Assembly: GCA_963662155.1 (NCBI GenBank)
Contig: OY759265.1
Span: 8,414,693 to 8,478,692 of the forward strand
DNA: 64,000 bases
Origin: Lamellibrachia columna
Lineage: Eukaryota > Annelida > Polychaeta > Sabellida > Siboglinidae
Direction of reading: 5' to 3'
Shown piece by piece: positions 23,040-36,700 of this stretch. The translations under genes and the position numbers were made by a program. The notes under the pieces were generated by a model. It was given only the letters and a program-made list of their open reading frames with translations. It made no database searches and was not told the DNA's origin. Positions within the stretch are counted from its first letter, which is position 1, and every line of letters begins with the position of its first letter.

Positions 23040-24770
23040 TTCATCCTACATGTGAAAAGGCTTCTGTCAAAATCGGCATAATAGTTCGCAGTTAAAACCT
23101 TGTAAACAATATTTTCATATACATAATAATGCTAATGACCTATACATGTCAATCATGCTTAGAAACAGACACCAAGTTTTAAAAGGTCTCTGTAGGGTAT
23201 ATATATTTTTTTTCTTTTTACCAACTGCCCCTGTATAAATGTGCAACATAAGTGAAAAATAGCACTGTTTACAGCTTTCTTGCAACCAAAATAATGGATG
23301 CACTGGTATGAATGACCCCCACACAGGTTGAGAACATTGATTACTTCCACAATATGTCCAAAAAAAAGACATTAACATTAATATTAGTAATTTGTTTAAG
23401 CCAGGTACACTTTTATGATCGAAATAGAAAAAACATGTTTTGGAAATGTTGACGGGGGGTGTCTTTAAAGTGTTCTAACATGAAAACAAATTTACCTACA
23501 TTCACACAACTGATTCCATGATGTATCATAATAATATATCTTTCCAATGATCATCATCCTACATGATACACATGTCAAATATTCATCTTGCATCAGCATG
23601 TCTTCAGCTGTGAACATTCTTCTGTAAAGATACATAAACGTTTGCAGTTTTAAAAAACTTGTAAAAAATATTGTTCACATATATAATAATGCTAATGACC
23701 TATACATGTCAAAGATGCTTAGAAGTAGATACTGAGTTAAAAATATATATCTGTAGGGTATATACTGTGGTTGTTTTTTACTTTTTACCAACCGCCCCTG
23801 TAAAAATGTGCAAAATAAGTTAAAAATAACACTTTACAGCTCTCTTGCTACAAAAATAATGGATGCACTGGTATGAATGACCCCCACGCAGGTTGAGAAC
23901 ATTGAGTACTTCCACAATATGTAAAAAAAAATACATTAACATTAATATTAGTACATTTTTTAGACCAGGTACACTTTTTTTTATCAAAATAGAAAAAAAC
24001 GTGTTTTGAAAACGTTGATGGGGTGTCCTTAAAGTAATCTAAAATGAAAACTAATTAACATACAGCCATACAACTGATACCATGATGTATCTTAATAATA
24101 GGCCTTTCCAACAATGTATAATACTTTGCAATAACTTAATTATCTCAAAATGGTCCAGCATAGCTACATATGCCTGTAAAGCTGAATAAACGTTCTTTAC
24201 TATGACGTACATCCTGTATTTTTTTAGGTGAAAGTATTTTGTTTTTTAAGGTGAAAATGCCACGATTCTCGCAAATCCGGGATTCACCTTGATTCATGAA
24301 AAAAACAATTGTATGTCTTTCATTGATCATTTATTAACACAAAAATATTTTTTTTGATTTTGGCTAGGTCTGGCTAGTAATGTACTGTACAACCGCCCCT
24401 GTAAAAATTTGCAAAATAAGTGAAAAATAAAACTGTTTACAGTTCTCTTACAACAAAAATAATGGATGCACTGGTATGAATGACCCCCCACACAGGTTGA
24501 GAACATTGAGTACTTCCACAATATGTAAAAAAAAATACATTAACATTAATGTTAGTAATTTGTTTAAGCCAGGTACACTTTTTTAATCAAAATAGAAAAA
24601 AACGTGTTTTGAAAACGTTGATGGGGATGTCTTTAAAGTGCTCTAAAATGAAAACTAATTAACATACAGCCATACAACTGATACCATGATGTATCCTAAT
24701 AATAGGCTTTTCCAACGATGTATAATACTTTGGAATAACTTAATTATCTCAAAATGGTCCATCATAGCTA
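23040..24770. repeat. Block C: three tandem copies of a ~550-bp non-coding unit
   Basis: Copies lie at about 23,040-23,590, 23,600-24,150 and 24,388-24,770 (the last is partial). Shared landmarks are a CCCCTGTAAAAATGTGCAA-like block, AATAATGGATGCACTGGTATG, CAGGTTGAGAACATTGA and GTGTTTTGAAAACGTTGATG. Short open frames here are not conserved between copies. Confidence 0.7.
24155..24395 (+). repeat. Interspersed repeat family A, copy 3, inside a duplicated block
   Basis: It carries the second half of family A (CCTGTAAAGCTGAATAAAC through TGGCTAGGTCTGGCTAG) and is very similar to copy 2. It interrupts the series of block-C copies, which shows that it inserted after, or travelled with, one of those duplications. 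Confidence 0.6.
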
Positions 24771-25039
24771 TCGGGGTGCTAAATATGAATTCAATAGTCC
24801 CCCGCCATATCTAGGGGAGCAGTTAAATATTGTAGTTTGCTTGCCTGTTTATGCCTATGGTTCAGCAGCTATGTAGGGAAGATGAAGGTGTGTTTGTAAG
24901 GATGTTTTATTGGGAGGGCTGATACATACATGAGGGATGGGCTTCATCTAAGTGGAAAAGGTGCAGCAGTGTTTGTGGATGAACCCAGCTCTACAATACT
25001 GTAATACAGGACCACAGATGTATGAGCCAGAATAAGATC

Positions 25040-26085
25040 CAGGCTTGTTAACAAATGCATGTTAACGCATTTGAATGCAAATACAAATGTTTCACTTCAT
25101 GCCATTTTTTAGGAACGCATTCAAATGCAAATGTTTTGGGGTCACATTCAAATGCAGATGTTTTGGTTGCACATTTGCAAATGCATTTGACTTAATTTCA
25201 AATGTTTTTGCTTTATATTGACGATTTGTCTTACTTGGAGAAAAAAACAACGTAATGTATACAAACACATTATTAATTTATTTAATATATACAGTAGTAC
25301 ATTATTGTAACCACTAAGTACCACTACATACCAGTCTCACTACATGAACATGTCTGTAGAGTCATATACTGAGTCACACAGTTCCAGGCCTCTAGAGAAT
25401 AGGTGGAAATGGGCCGGAGGAATAGACAATTGACAGTTTACTGGGAACCATGGCAGGAAATGAAAGGCTAATCCTTCAGGCAGGCCAGAATGGAAGGGGA
25501 ACCCAAAATAAAAGACTGTCCACTGGTGTGGTCACTGGGAAGATAACCTGGTGGGTAATTACAGCTATCACTAATCACTCTCTCTGGCAATAAATATTCA
25601 GGGCTGGCATTGCTAATGTTTACTCCCCCAAGGAGCTGCCACACCAACTCACCCAGCAATGCCAACACAACACAAGGCAGTCAGACTTGTCTGCATTGTT
25701 TGATTTGTTACAATGAACAGGTAATCTCCGAAGCCACCAACCTATAGACCAGTTGGTCGTTTCATGTTGTATGAATAACAGCTCAGGCATTGACCAGTTG
25801 ACCTACAGAGCACTTTTTCAAAGAGCATGTTGTGAAAGTGGATTCACAGGTCAGACAATGATTTCATAATCTGCTGAGGGTACTGCTCACTACAGAGCAC
25901 TTTTTCCAATGGCATGTTGTAACTTGTGAATGTGAATCTAACAATAATAATTATTCAAAGAATTACGCATGCATTTGATTGTGCATTTGACAAATCAAAT
26001 GTTTGTGGGTTGCATTAAATGCATTATAACTTATGGAGGCATTTGAATGCACATTCAAATGCATTTACATTTGTTAACAAGCCTG
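25040..26085. mobile_element. hAT MITE with perfect 18-bp inverted ends (1,046 bp)
   Basis: The ends CAGGCTTGTTAACAAATG (25,040-25,057) and its exact reverse complement (26,068-26,085) match at 18 of 18 bases. The flanking octamers are ATAAGATC and GTAAGATC (7 of 8). Numerous subterminal CATTTGAATGC-like motifs in both orientations occupy the first and last 150 bases. No transposase frame is present. Confidence 0.8.
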
Positions 26086-26089
26086 GTAA

Positions 26090-27100
26090 GATCTAGAGTT
26101 GTTGGTGGGGACATCCTTTAGAGGCAAACACGATTTGGGCTGCTTATTTTCATTTCAGGGGGAAAAGGTTAACACAGTCAAATACACACACCTATCTAAA
26201 TAGTAATATAATTGCAGAACCTTAGTAACAATTCAGCAAAATAAAAGTTACATTTTAGTTGTACTCCACATTTTTGGAAATTGGTTGTGGGGCAAAACGC
26301 ATCTCCAGTTCACGTTGTCCTGACTACTGTATATTATATGGTATGTTATTAATTGATGTTGATGGTTACATATTTAGCAATATGTTTATTGGAACATTGT
26401 GCATATCAGTGCACACCATCGGTCTGTAGACCCTATACATAAGTAGGTAGTTTATTCCACTATTAAAATAATCACAAAAATGCTGTACGTACAGGGACAG
26501 TATATTAAACGGATTGTTTTCTCCTGTGATTTACAAGCGGGTGCGCGGGGGTATGCTTTGCATACATGTGATTATTGCGTGTGATTATATTATTGCTTCT
26601 ATGAACCATTGACACCTACTTACTTAACTAGTTATTTCACATGGGACTGTTTAAAGCTGTTGAATTTATTATAATAATATTGGTAAAAAACTTAAGTTGA
26701 TGTAACTTTTTTGGTGTGATGTTTCTGTTACTATTGAATGTAACCAAATTGGTTTGGCATCAGGTTGCATTGGTTGATTGGAAGATTGCACCAACTGACA
26801 TGGCATCTGCTGAGATAGGTGGGGGGTGCGCTTTTCCCCAGGGGTGTGCTTTTCCCCAGGGGGTGTGCTTTCCCTAGGGGGTGTGCTTTTCCCAAAGGGG
26901 TGTACTTTGCCCCACATTACTCTAAGCCAGCCTTTTGTTGGAAACATATTAGTTTTACCACCAAACATTGCAAAAGATCTTTCCACATACAACAAGTTAT
27001 GTGGGAGTGGCCAAAGTTATGACATTGCCGTAGCTTTAGCATTTAGACTAAAGTTACGACATATTTATATAAACTTGTTAATTTTATTATAATAAACCAT
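26090..27100. other. No gene; short GGGGTGTGCTTTTCCC tandem repeat
   Basis: At 26,820-26,915 five units of about 20 bases with GGGGTGTGCTTTTCCCC occur. The rest shows no coding signal. Confidence 0.6.
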
Positions 27101-27104
27101 GAGT

Positions 27105-27555
27105 ATATATGTATGTATGTTATGCCACTCCTCCTAGATGCTTTGCATCTCGGGTGCTAAACTTTCAGGAGTGAATTCATTTACGACCCCACAGTCAGGT
27201 CGTCTTAGTTTAATTTTTTTTTAATTCATCCTGCTATTACCCTTCTTACGAACAATCGAATTACCCTTTGTAGTTATTGCATACAATTATCCACAACACT
27301 GTGCGAATAATTGTGTACAATTGTTGACAATGTCATGTGCGTCTTTTCTTCAATTGTCTTAAGTTACAAAGCACAAGGCAAGGTGTCGCTAAACATTACT
27401 ACAAGTGTATAACTGCTAGTATTACATCGCAATTTCGAGAGATATTAACTGGCAACACCAAATTACCAAGGCATAGATGGATATTTTTGTGAATTTTTTA
27501 TATTGTTATCGTGACAGTAACTTGCAAAGTACCAAGTGATCCCATTTTAGCTAGT
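27105..27555. repeat. Interspersed repeat family B, copy 1, just upstream of exon 1
   Basis: Blocks such as CTACGAACAATCGAATTACC-like, CCTTTGTAGTTATT, ACAATTGTTGACA-GTCATG and the end TACCAAGT-ATCCCAT recur at 54,915-55,270. The copy ends about 105 bases before the exon 1 acceptor, so it lies close to the 5' part of the gene. Confidence 0.65.
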
Positions 27556-27659
27556 AATGAGCAATGCTGGCTAGCCATCTAGTGCTGATGGTAAATATTA
27601 TAGTCACTACACCTCATTACATACTTTGTGATTTTAGACATGTACTACTTCTGTTTCAG

Positions 27660-27763
27660 CTCCAGGAAGGAGGTCACCAGGATGGGTTGTGAGAAGGCAT
27701 GGACCCTTGCTGTAGCTTGCACCTGTATCATGCTTCTGCTGCTACAACAGGCGGAGGCTGAAG
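27660..27763 (+). CDS. Exon 1: short 5' UTR plus signal peptide
   Basis: A pyrimidine-rich acceptor ending CAG at 27,659 precedes 22 non-coding bases and the ATG at 27,682, so at least one untranslated exon should lie upstream. The coding part encodes Met-Gly-Cys-Glu-Lys followed by a hydrophobic core with four consecutive Leu, ending Gln-Gln-Ala-Glu-Ala-Glu, as expected for a secreted protein. The only sensible donor is GCAAGT at 27,764, a GC-AG intron. It leaves one base (phase 1), which joins the next exon to give Asp and continues in frame. An interspersed repeat (27,105-27,555) sits just upstream, and I could not identify a promoter. Confidence 0.8.
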
Positions 27764-30700
27764 GCAAGTATTTGTAGCATATGCTGCTCACTGAATGTCA
27801 TAGTTAATCAAGGGTTAATTCACACTATGGAATCACATGGACTCTAACCAGGGAGCTGTATATGGAGTCCGGAGGGTGAAACACGGAGTCGTCTGAAACT
27901 CCCGGGAAAATCGAAGCCTGCAAATATTGCCATCACATGTTTATGAATCATAGAATCCTTTTTTGGACACACACAAGTACAATTTTATGATTATTGCAAT
28001 GTTTTGGCTTGTGTCGCTATGTAAATGAGCACTTGGAAAAAAGACAGCTTAATTTTGAATCTCAATCCAATAAAGTACATTATCCTAAAAGACAAGAAAT
28101 ATCATTCATGTGGTGTTTTGATGTTTAGTGTGTTGGCTTTACTTCAATTGATGCCAAGACTGTGTGGTGTGTTTTCGTGAATCAGTATAAACTGGCAACA
28201 CTGAAACAGTAAATGTTTGAATCTTGTGATAATTGTTTTAGACAAAGCTGTCAGTTCAGCCAGTCTATGTTTGTGTATGTTTTTGTATGTTGCTACCGTT
28301 TCTTCCAGGGTCGCCTTGAGTACCTGTGTTGCAAAAGTAATTTGGATGATATTCCATCACGCATAGATATTTAAAATAAATCATGAAATAACTTTAATTT
28401 CAATGTTATCTTAATCTGATTATTTTATATGAGATGTTTACACTTCAATAATTTATTGTTCTGCTATGGTGTCCTTTCTTAGCATAAATGTCTATCACAT
28501 TTTCCTCCAAATACAATTATTTCCTAAAAAAGTGAGGACGTTAACACATTATAAAAATTTTTAACAAATATTGTTTGTGTAATTTGCAAAGTTTTCTAAA
28601 CGAAAACATTGCTAGTGCTAGAGCAGTCCTGGCATGTTTGTTAATGCTGTTTGTGTGAAATGTGGGTTGTGGGTTCAGAAATCATTGAACCCCACCCTCC
28701 TGTGAAACAGGTTATCTAACCAATACAGTAGCTGAACACTATTTCGCGAATGGTGCTGGCAGTTCATAACAGCATTAATTCAATTATGCAGAGCCTACCA
28801 ACCTCAATGAAGGTGAATAAAAGGAGGTTGGTTAGCTAATGGTGCAACTCCTGCATAAATTCATTTTATTTTGTAATAAACTGTCAATTTAAAATGTGGG
28901 GACTATGTTACAGAACATAATTTAGATGTGATATACAGTGAGCATTACAACAAGTGCAAATAATTATCTGGATTAATTTATACAGCTGAGTTAACTGAAG
29001 CAACATAGAGTGAAACAAATTCCCCAGCTTCTTTTAACAGAAGCAAGATGATGTCATCTCGACTGATTGTTCTAACAACTGTGCTACTGTGTGACAAATA
29101 CTTGATATCATACTTGGCTTGTTTGACAGATTCTGTTGATTTGAGCGTGGCACGTTTAAGCCTTGCCACCCCGGTTGTGGAATCGGGTTCATACACTGGT
29201 GTGAACCTGTGGCTCAAAGTAGACTTAGCTGGAACTAGAACACTTACTCCTGATTCCAATCAAGATGTGGACGTCTACAAAGTGCAGTTATTTCTGTCAA
29301 CAGACAAGGTTTTGAGCTCCATTGACAAAGAGGTAAGTGTTATTCCTATAGCATAAGACATTTCTCATTCAAGTGTTCTTTGTTATAGGATGTGATGGTG
29401 ATGTGTGATGGTGTATGAGCCAGTGGATATTAACAAGAAATGTATTTTTTTTATGTAAGTCTAAATATTATTGAAAAGGGTGGTGAGATCGGGAAAAAAA
29501 TGCATACACCATCAAGCCTTCTGAACAAAGATAACATAATAATGATAAAACTTCTATTGCGCCTAAATCTTCAGGAACCTGAGGTCAGAGGTACAACAAA
29601 CCTGAATCCTTAAGCATGTTATAATGAACAGTCCTCATCGGGGGGGGGGATACTGGGGAGGATTTAGGGTGAAAATGCAATTTAAAAAAAATTCTTCAGA
29701 TTTTCAGAGAATGTACAGTTATAACCTCTATGATTTGGTTTATCTGAAACCGAAGCCATATTTGTGTTTCTGTTAAGCTGACAATGCTGCCAGCCAGCTT
29801 TGCAAAGGTGTCGACAACTTTCACCGAGTCTGGCCAGCTGGACCTGAGTGGACCAGGACTGCTCATCCCAGACGTAAAACAGGATGACCAGAAGTACTGC
29901 GGACCCGTCTACTTGATTGCCACTGTCGATGGGGCTGGAGTGGGTAAGTTAGTTACGAAAACCAAAAGCCTTTCTAGTGTTAGATACCTAAAAGGATTTG
30001 GTTCGACAACACCAAGAGATTAGGACCAAATGGAAGTTTTTAAAATATTGGAAGTTTATGAAGTAGTTGATAGAAATATTTTCTTCTAGCTTAAGGAAGG
30101 TATTAAAACTAACTTTGTCCTCAATTGATTAAAACTCTGTCCTCAGTTGATTCAAACTCAGTTCTCAATTGATTCAAACTCAATTGAAAATTGATTTAGC
30201 CCATTGCAAATTGATTTAGCCCATAGCAAACCAGATTGATTGATGTTTATATCTGTAGTACGTGATTGTTTAAGTATGCGCAGGTGGTTTTATAAATGAA
30301 TACTGTTGTTATTGTCATCAAAAGAATTGACTTTGATCATTAGATCGTGTAACTTGCAAAAGTGTGACTAGCTTTATGTTGTATGTAGACCCGGACCAGT
30401 TTTTTACTTTTTTTGCTTAATTTTGATCATATCCAGTCTAAAATCAATTGTTTGTATGATGGTTTTGCCAAAAACTAAAATTAATAAAACGGTTGGTACA
30501 AACAAGCTAGCATGTCATAGTCAATTCTAGATAGGTTTGATTTTTTTCTTGTGAAATAAGTATGAGCTAAGACGATTGAAAGGCTTCCAGCTTCAGTTAT
30601 GAATATCCCATGGTCATGTCATGGATTATATCTTGTTCACCACAATTAACAAGATTTAACAAGATTGCCATCCAAGGCAAAGGCCCAGATGGCAAGTGGA

Positions 30701-33700
30701 CAAGGAAGCCATTGGCTTACTGAGACTCCAAAATTTGTCATTTGTGTGTAACCCGCCCTCCTGAGATATGTGCCAACCCTGTTTTTAAACATATTCACAT
30801 ACTAGATTGCAGATGCTGCCCCGTCCAACACTTTATACCAGGACATATCCTTATCAATGTACAGTTGTACTTGTGTGTTGCAGGTACTGGGAAGATAAGT
30901 GAAAATAATGAAGTTAACAACGAACTGGCGACACAGTTGATGATCAGATGTGCAGGGGGTAAGTAGTCTAGTCTAAGTCTACCCCTCTCACATGCTTGTC
31001 AGTCAGTTTTAGTATTAGCATCACCTCAGGTAGACAGTTACCAAGTCAGCAGTTGTCATTTAAATCAGCAAAAGCTTTCTGGTGACATCAGCAAATGTCA
31101 GCTAAATCACTGATTGGATTGGACTGTTGAGTGGGAATTCGTCGTATGTACATTTGCTGAAGTTGCAATGGCGTCGTATGTACATTTGCTGAAGTTGCAA
31201 TGGCGTCGTATGTACATTTGCAGGAATTCAAGTCCACCATCCTTTTTGAAACGTATCAATTTTTTTCATCCCACTTTGCATGTGTCTTTCGGATGAGACA
31301 CTAAAAGTAAATGTGTAATCTGTTATGGACCCACTGGCTCAAATCTGAAAATATAGGATAGGCACTGCAATACATCTGGCATTGGTACTGAGATGCATGG
31401 ATGAGTATTACATCTCAGGCGTGAACAAAAACTCCTACAGAATGATGTAATAATAATAATGATGTAATAATAAATATGTGATGAGAAATGTCGGAGACAA
31501 TCCTTATTTTTGTGTGGGGGGATTATGTAATCCAGATAGCACGCACACGCATGTAGTGCAGTACGTGTTCTGTCAGTTGTGGAATTGGTATGACGAACAC
31601 TACGGGAAATAACTGTCTCCATGCCAGTGTATAAACAAAACACTTGTCACTGTTGATCTATTTTTCATGAGCATAGCTTGTGGTGGGCGCTGTTACCATG
31701 CACAGTGCTACACGCACCCATTTCACCATGAATACATGATGTATGTTTAAGCATCATAATACAAAACTGTGATTGTGCTGCAAATTGCAGTTTAATTTTT
31801 CATGATACACGTTCTACCTGTCACAGTCACTTGTAGATATAATATTGTATCTGTGAAAAGCATGCCATGGGTATTGAGGCGAAACATGCATACATTTAAT
31901 TCTGTTTTGCTGGCATTTAACCATGATCATTATCAACCGCAAACAAACAACTTTGTTTTTGCAACTGACTGTTTTATTCATTACTAGGTAGTATAGTCAT
32001 TTACACCTCAGACTTTTGTAAATTTAATTGTTTTTCAAATCAACATGTAAATTATCTACTTCTGTACTGTAATAAGTTACCAACAAACCTGTATAAATTA
32101 TCTACTTCTGCACTGTAATAAGTTACCAACAAACCTGTATAAATGATAGACTGCAGCATAATGTGGAACTGTTGTTAGCTTCCCAACCTAAAGTGTATCT
32201 CAGATTTTATTATTCCTATGTTTTCTATTATCTCTTGCAGAGATAATCGCCATCAAATGTGTTCTTATGTCTGTGTAAGCAAACTGTTCCGACAAACTTC
32301 TTGACTATGAGAAATAAGTACACTTTTTAAAGTGTGAGAAAAAAAATGTATTGGAATTACCAACTTGAACAATCATCTCACAGATTTCGTTAGGATTACA
32401 TTGAGTGCAACAAAGCATTTCAAATAAGTCTGGCGATCTTAAACGTTGCTATTTGTAATCACGATGTTATGTAGCTGTACAAAATAGGGACTTAGACTAT
32501 CAAAGTTCATATGACAAGTTACATAAGCATGTACAATACCCACAGACTTAGGTGGCATCCCTGTAGAAAACAGGGAATGCTGCGAGAGGTGGGTGGGTCT
32601 GACTCGTCAGAGATATCATGAGACAGGTATATAAATAGTGTGGGTCTGACTCATTAGGTAGATCACCGAAGCCACAAGTGAACTAGCGTCAATGTGTATT
32701 ATTTTTAAATGTCAACTTAATTCAACTTAATCAAATACATGTATACATATACAGTTATGGAATAGATACGGGATCGACAATAGTTTTCTACGATCTGATT
32801 GACCGCCTACACCTGTAATGGGAATCGAAAATAATAACCTAGGTCTGAGCTACCGAACACACATGAGTTGACACACAGTATAAAAGTTGATTAAACATTG
32901 AAAACGACAATATTAATAATTGCTCCACTTCGTCTTTCAACCGCTCTGAACACATAAATTTATGATGCACATCTCTGGTACCACTTAACGTTGATTCACT
33001 GTTGTTTCATGTGCAGATGACGAATTCATATTTTTGTGCACCGAGTTTGAGTTGAATGTTTGGCATAGTGATTTGCGATGCAATGGAAGCATGCCATTTC
33101 ACCCCAGTTTATATTGGTTTTGCCTACTAAGCTGCATTTAAGACTATATATCTGATTCTTATACACTGTACAAGGCGCATTTGTGAATCTAGCCTTGCCT
33201 TCAAAACCGTTTCACCAATTGCAATGTATGGGGTTTACTAAAGCAAACATTTATTTCATTGTACAAAAGTCATAGCGCCAACAAAGTACCCATTAAAATT
33301 TCATGGTGATGTAACGGCAGAATTCTACCGGGAAATGGTGGGGCCACCACACGGTCAAAAACCACACGGTCAAAAACCACACGGTCAAAAACCCAACAAA
33401 TTGCTTGCCTAAATTAATTTGGCATATTTAGGTGAGCAACTTACTGCTCACCTGTTGTTTTTAAACGTGAAGCACTGGGTGTATGGGTCTGACTCATTAG
33501 ACAGGTGTATGGGTCTGACTCATTAGACAGGTGTATGGGTCTGACTCATTAGACAGATCATGAGACAGGTGTATGGGTCTGACTCATTAGACAGATCATG
33601 AGACAGGTGTATGGGTCTGACTCATTAAACAGATCATGAGACAGGTGTATGGGTCTGACTCATTAGACAGATCATGAGACAGGTGTATGGATCTGACTCA

Positions 33701-36700
33701 TTAGACAGATCATGAGACAGGTGTATGGGTCTGACTCATTAGACAGATCATGAGACAGGTGTATGGGTCTGACTCATTAGACAGATCATGAGACAGATGT
33801 ATGGGTCTGACTCATTAGACAGATCATGAGACAGGTGTATGGGTCTGACTCATTAGACAGATCATGAGACAGGTGTATGGGTCTGACTCATTAGACAGAT
33901 CATGAGACAGATGTATGGGTCTGACTCATTAGACAGATCATGAGACAGGTGTATGGGTCTGACTCATTAGACACAACATGAGAGACAGGTGTATGGGTCT
34001 GACTCATTAGACAGATCATGAGACAGGTGTATGGGTCTGACTCATTAGACAGATCATGAGACAGATGTATGGGTCTGACTCATTAGACAGATCATGAGAC
34101 AGCTGTATGGGTCTGACTCATTAGACAGATCATGAGACAGATGTATGGGTCTGATTCATTAGACACAACATGAGAGACAGGTGTATAGGTCTGATTCATT
34201 AGGTAGATCACGAGACAGGTGTATGGGCCTGATTAATTAGATCTTGAGACGTGTATGGGTCTGACTCATTAGATAGATCATGAGACAGGAGTATGGGTCT
34301 GATTCATTAGATAGATCATGAGACAGGAGTATGGGCCTGATTCATTAGATAGATCATGAGACAGGAGTATGGGCCTGACTCATTTGATAGATCATGAGAC
34401 ACGAGTATGGACCTGACTCATTAGATAGATTATGAGACAGGAGTATGGGCCTGACTCATTAGATAGATTATGAGACAGGAGTATGGGCCTGACTCATTAG
34501 ATAGATCATGAGACAGGAGTATGGGCCTGACTCATTAGATAGATCATGAGACAGGAGTATGGGCCTGACTCATTAGATAGATTATGAGACAGGAGTATGG
34601 GCCTGACTCATTAGATAGATTATGAGACAGGAGTATGGGCCTGACTCATTAGATAGATCATGAGACACGAGTATGGGCCTAACTCATTTGATAGATCACG
34701 AGACAGGTGTATGGGTCTGACTCATTTGATAGATCACGAGACAGGTGTATGGGTCTGACTCATTTGATAGATCATGAGACAGGTGTATGGGTCTGACTCA
34801 TTTGATAGATCACGAGACAGGTGTGTGGGTCTGACTCATCAGTGAGATCATGAGAGATAGGTGTACGGATCTGACTCATCATTGAGATCATGAGACAGGT
34901 TATGGGTTTGACTCATCATTGAGATCATGAGACAGGTGTATGGGTTTGACTCATCAGAGAGATCATGAGAGACAAGTGTATGGACGTGAGTCATCAGTGA
35001 GATCATGAGAGACAAGTGTATGGACGTGAATCATCAGAGAGATCATGAGAGACAAGTGTATGGACGTGAGTCATCAGAGAGATCATGAGAGACAAGTGTA
35101 TGGACGTGAGTCATCAGAGAGATCATGAGAGACAAGTGTATGGACGTGAGTCATCAGAGAGATCATGAGAGACAAGTGTATGGACGTGAGTCATCAGAGA
35201 GATCATGAGAGACAAGTGTATGGACTGAGTCATCAGAGAGATCATGAGAGACAAGTGTATGGACGTGAGTCATCAGAGAGATCATGAGAGACAAGTGTAT
35301 GGACGTGAGTCATCAGAGAGATCATGAGAGACAGGTGTATGGACGTGAGTCATCAGAGAGATCATGCTTTCAGAGACAGGAGTATGGGTCTGATTCACTA
35401 GTAAGACCATGAGAATCAGGTGTGTGTGCCTGACTCATTAGATATATCATGAGAGACAGGTGTATGGGTCTGACTCATCAGTAAGATCATAAGAGACAAG
35501 TGTATGGGTCTGACTCACCAGTGAGATCATGATAGACAGGTGTATGGGTCTGACTCACCAGTGAGATCATGAGAGACAAGTGTATGGGTCTAACTCATCA
35601 GTAAGATCATAAGAGACAAGTGTATGGGTCTGAATCACCAGTGAGATCATGATAGACAGGTGTATGGGTCTGACTCACCAGTGAGATCATGAGAGACAAG
35701 TGTATGGGTCTGACTCATCATTGAAATCATGAGACAGGTTATGGGTTCGACTCATCATTGAGATCATGAGACAGGTGTATGGGTTTTACTCGTCAGAGAG
35801 ATCATGAGAGACAGGTGTATGGATGTGAGTCATCAGAGAGATCATGAGAGACATGTGTATGGACGTGAGTCATCAGAGAGATCATGCTTTCTGAGACAGG
35901 TGTATGGGTCTGACTCACTAGTAAGACCATGAGAATCAGGTGTATGTGCTTGACTCATTAGATATATCATGAGAGACAGGTGTATGGGTCTGACTCATCA
36001 GTAAGATCATGAGAGACAGGTGTACGGATCTGACTCATCATGGAGATCATGAAGGACATGGTTTGCTCATTCCAGACAAACGTGCGCTGGTTGACTTCAG
36101 CTATGAGTTTGGGATACTGCAGAAGTCAATCTTCCTGTCCAGTTCCATTCCTGTCAGTGTGAGTGCGGTCATCTACAACACTGACCCTGTGGAGCCGTTC
36201 TACCAGGGAAATGCCAACTTCCGTCTCACTCTCTGGCTGCATACCAGTGAGGACTTTACGACAGGTGAGCTTACTTTCTAGATGCAGTTGCTGATGAATC
36301 TGCAGAAACATTTTGGAGCCCATCCGTTAACCTTTTTCAACAACCTAGTCCAACCTCCTGGCCCATAATCTAGAATGGCTGAAGCCATGTTGGATCATGT
36401 ATGCTGTGCTCTTGGGTATTTTTTAACAAACAAATGCAAGTACGACCACTCGGTGCAGCCAATAACAAATTCAAGATATCACTTAATCTGAAAAGAAAAT
36501 GTGAGATAAGTTGCTTGCCAAGCTCTTGATATAATGCGTTTGTTGCATTCAATCTAACAAACACCTTTATCAGTCTAGGCCCACATCACGTCAAGGGCTG
36601 TATTCGCACTAATGAATGAATATTTCCTGGATATGCAGTGTTTCATAAATGCTATGTTATAAGGGGCTATCTCAAGACATCAGCGTGTCGTACAGTGACA

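Noticed and set aside
33475..36055. CRISPR-like array of regular repeats
   Set aside because: Units are contiguous 38-base repeats without unique spacers, in a eukaryotic intron.
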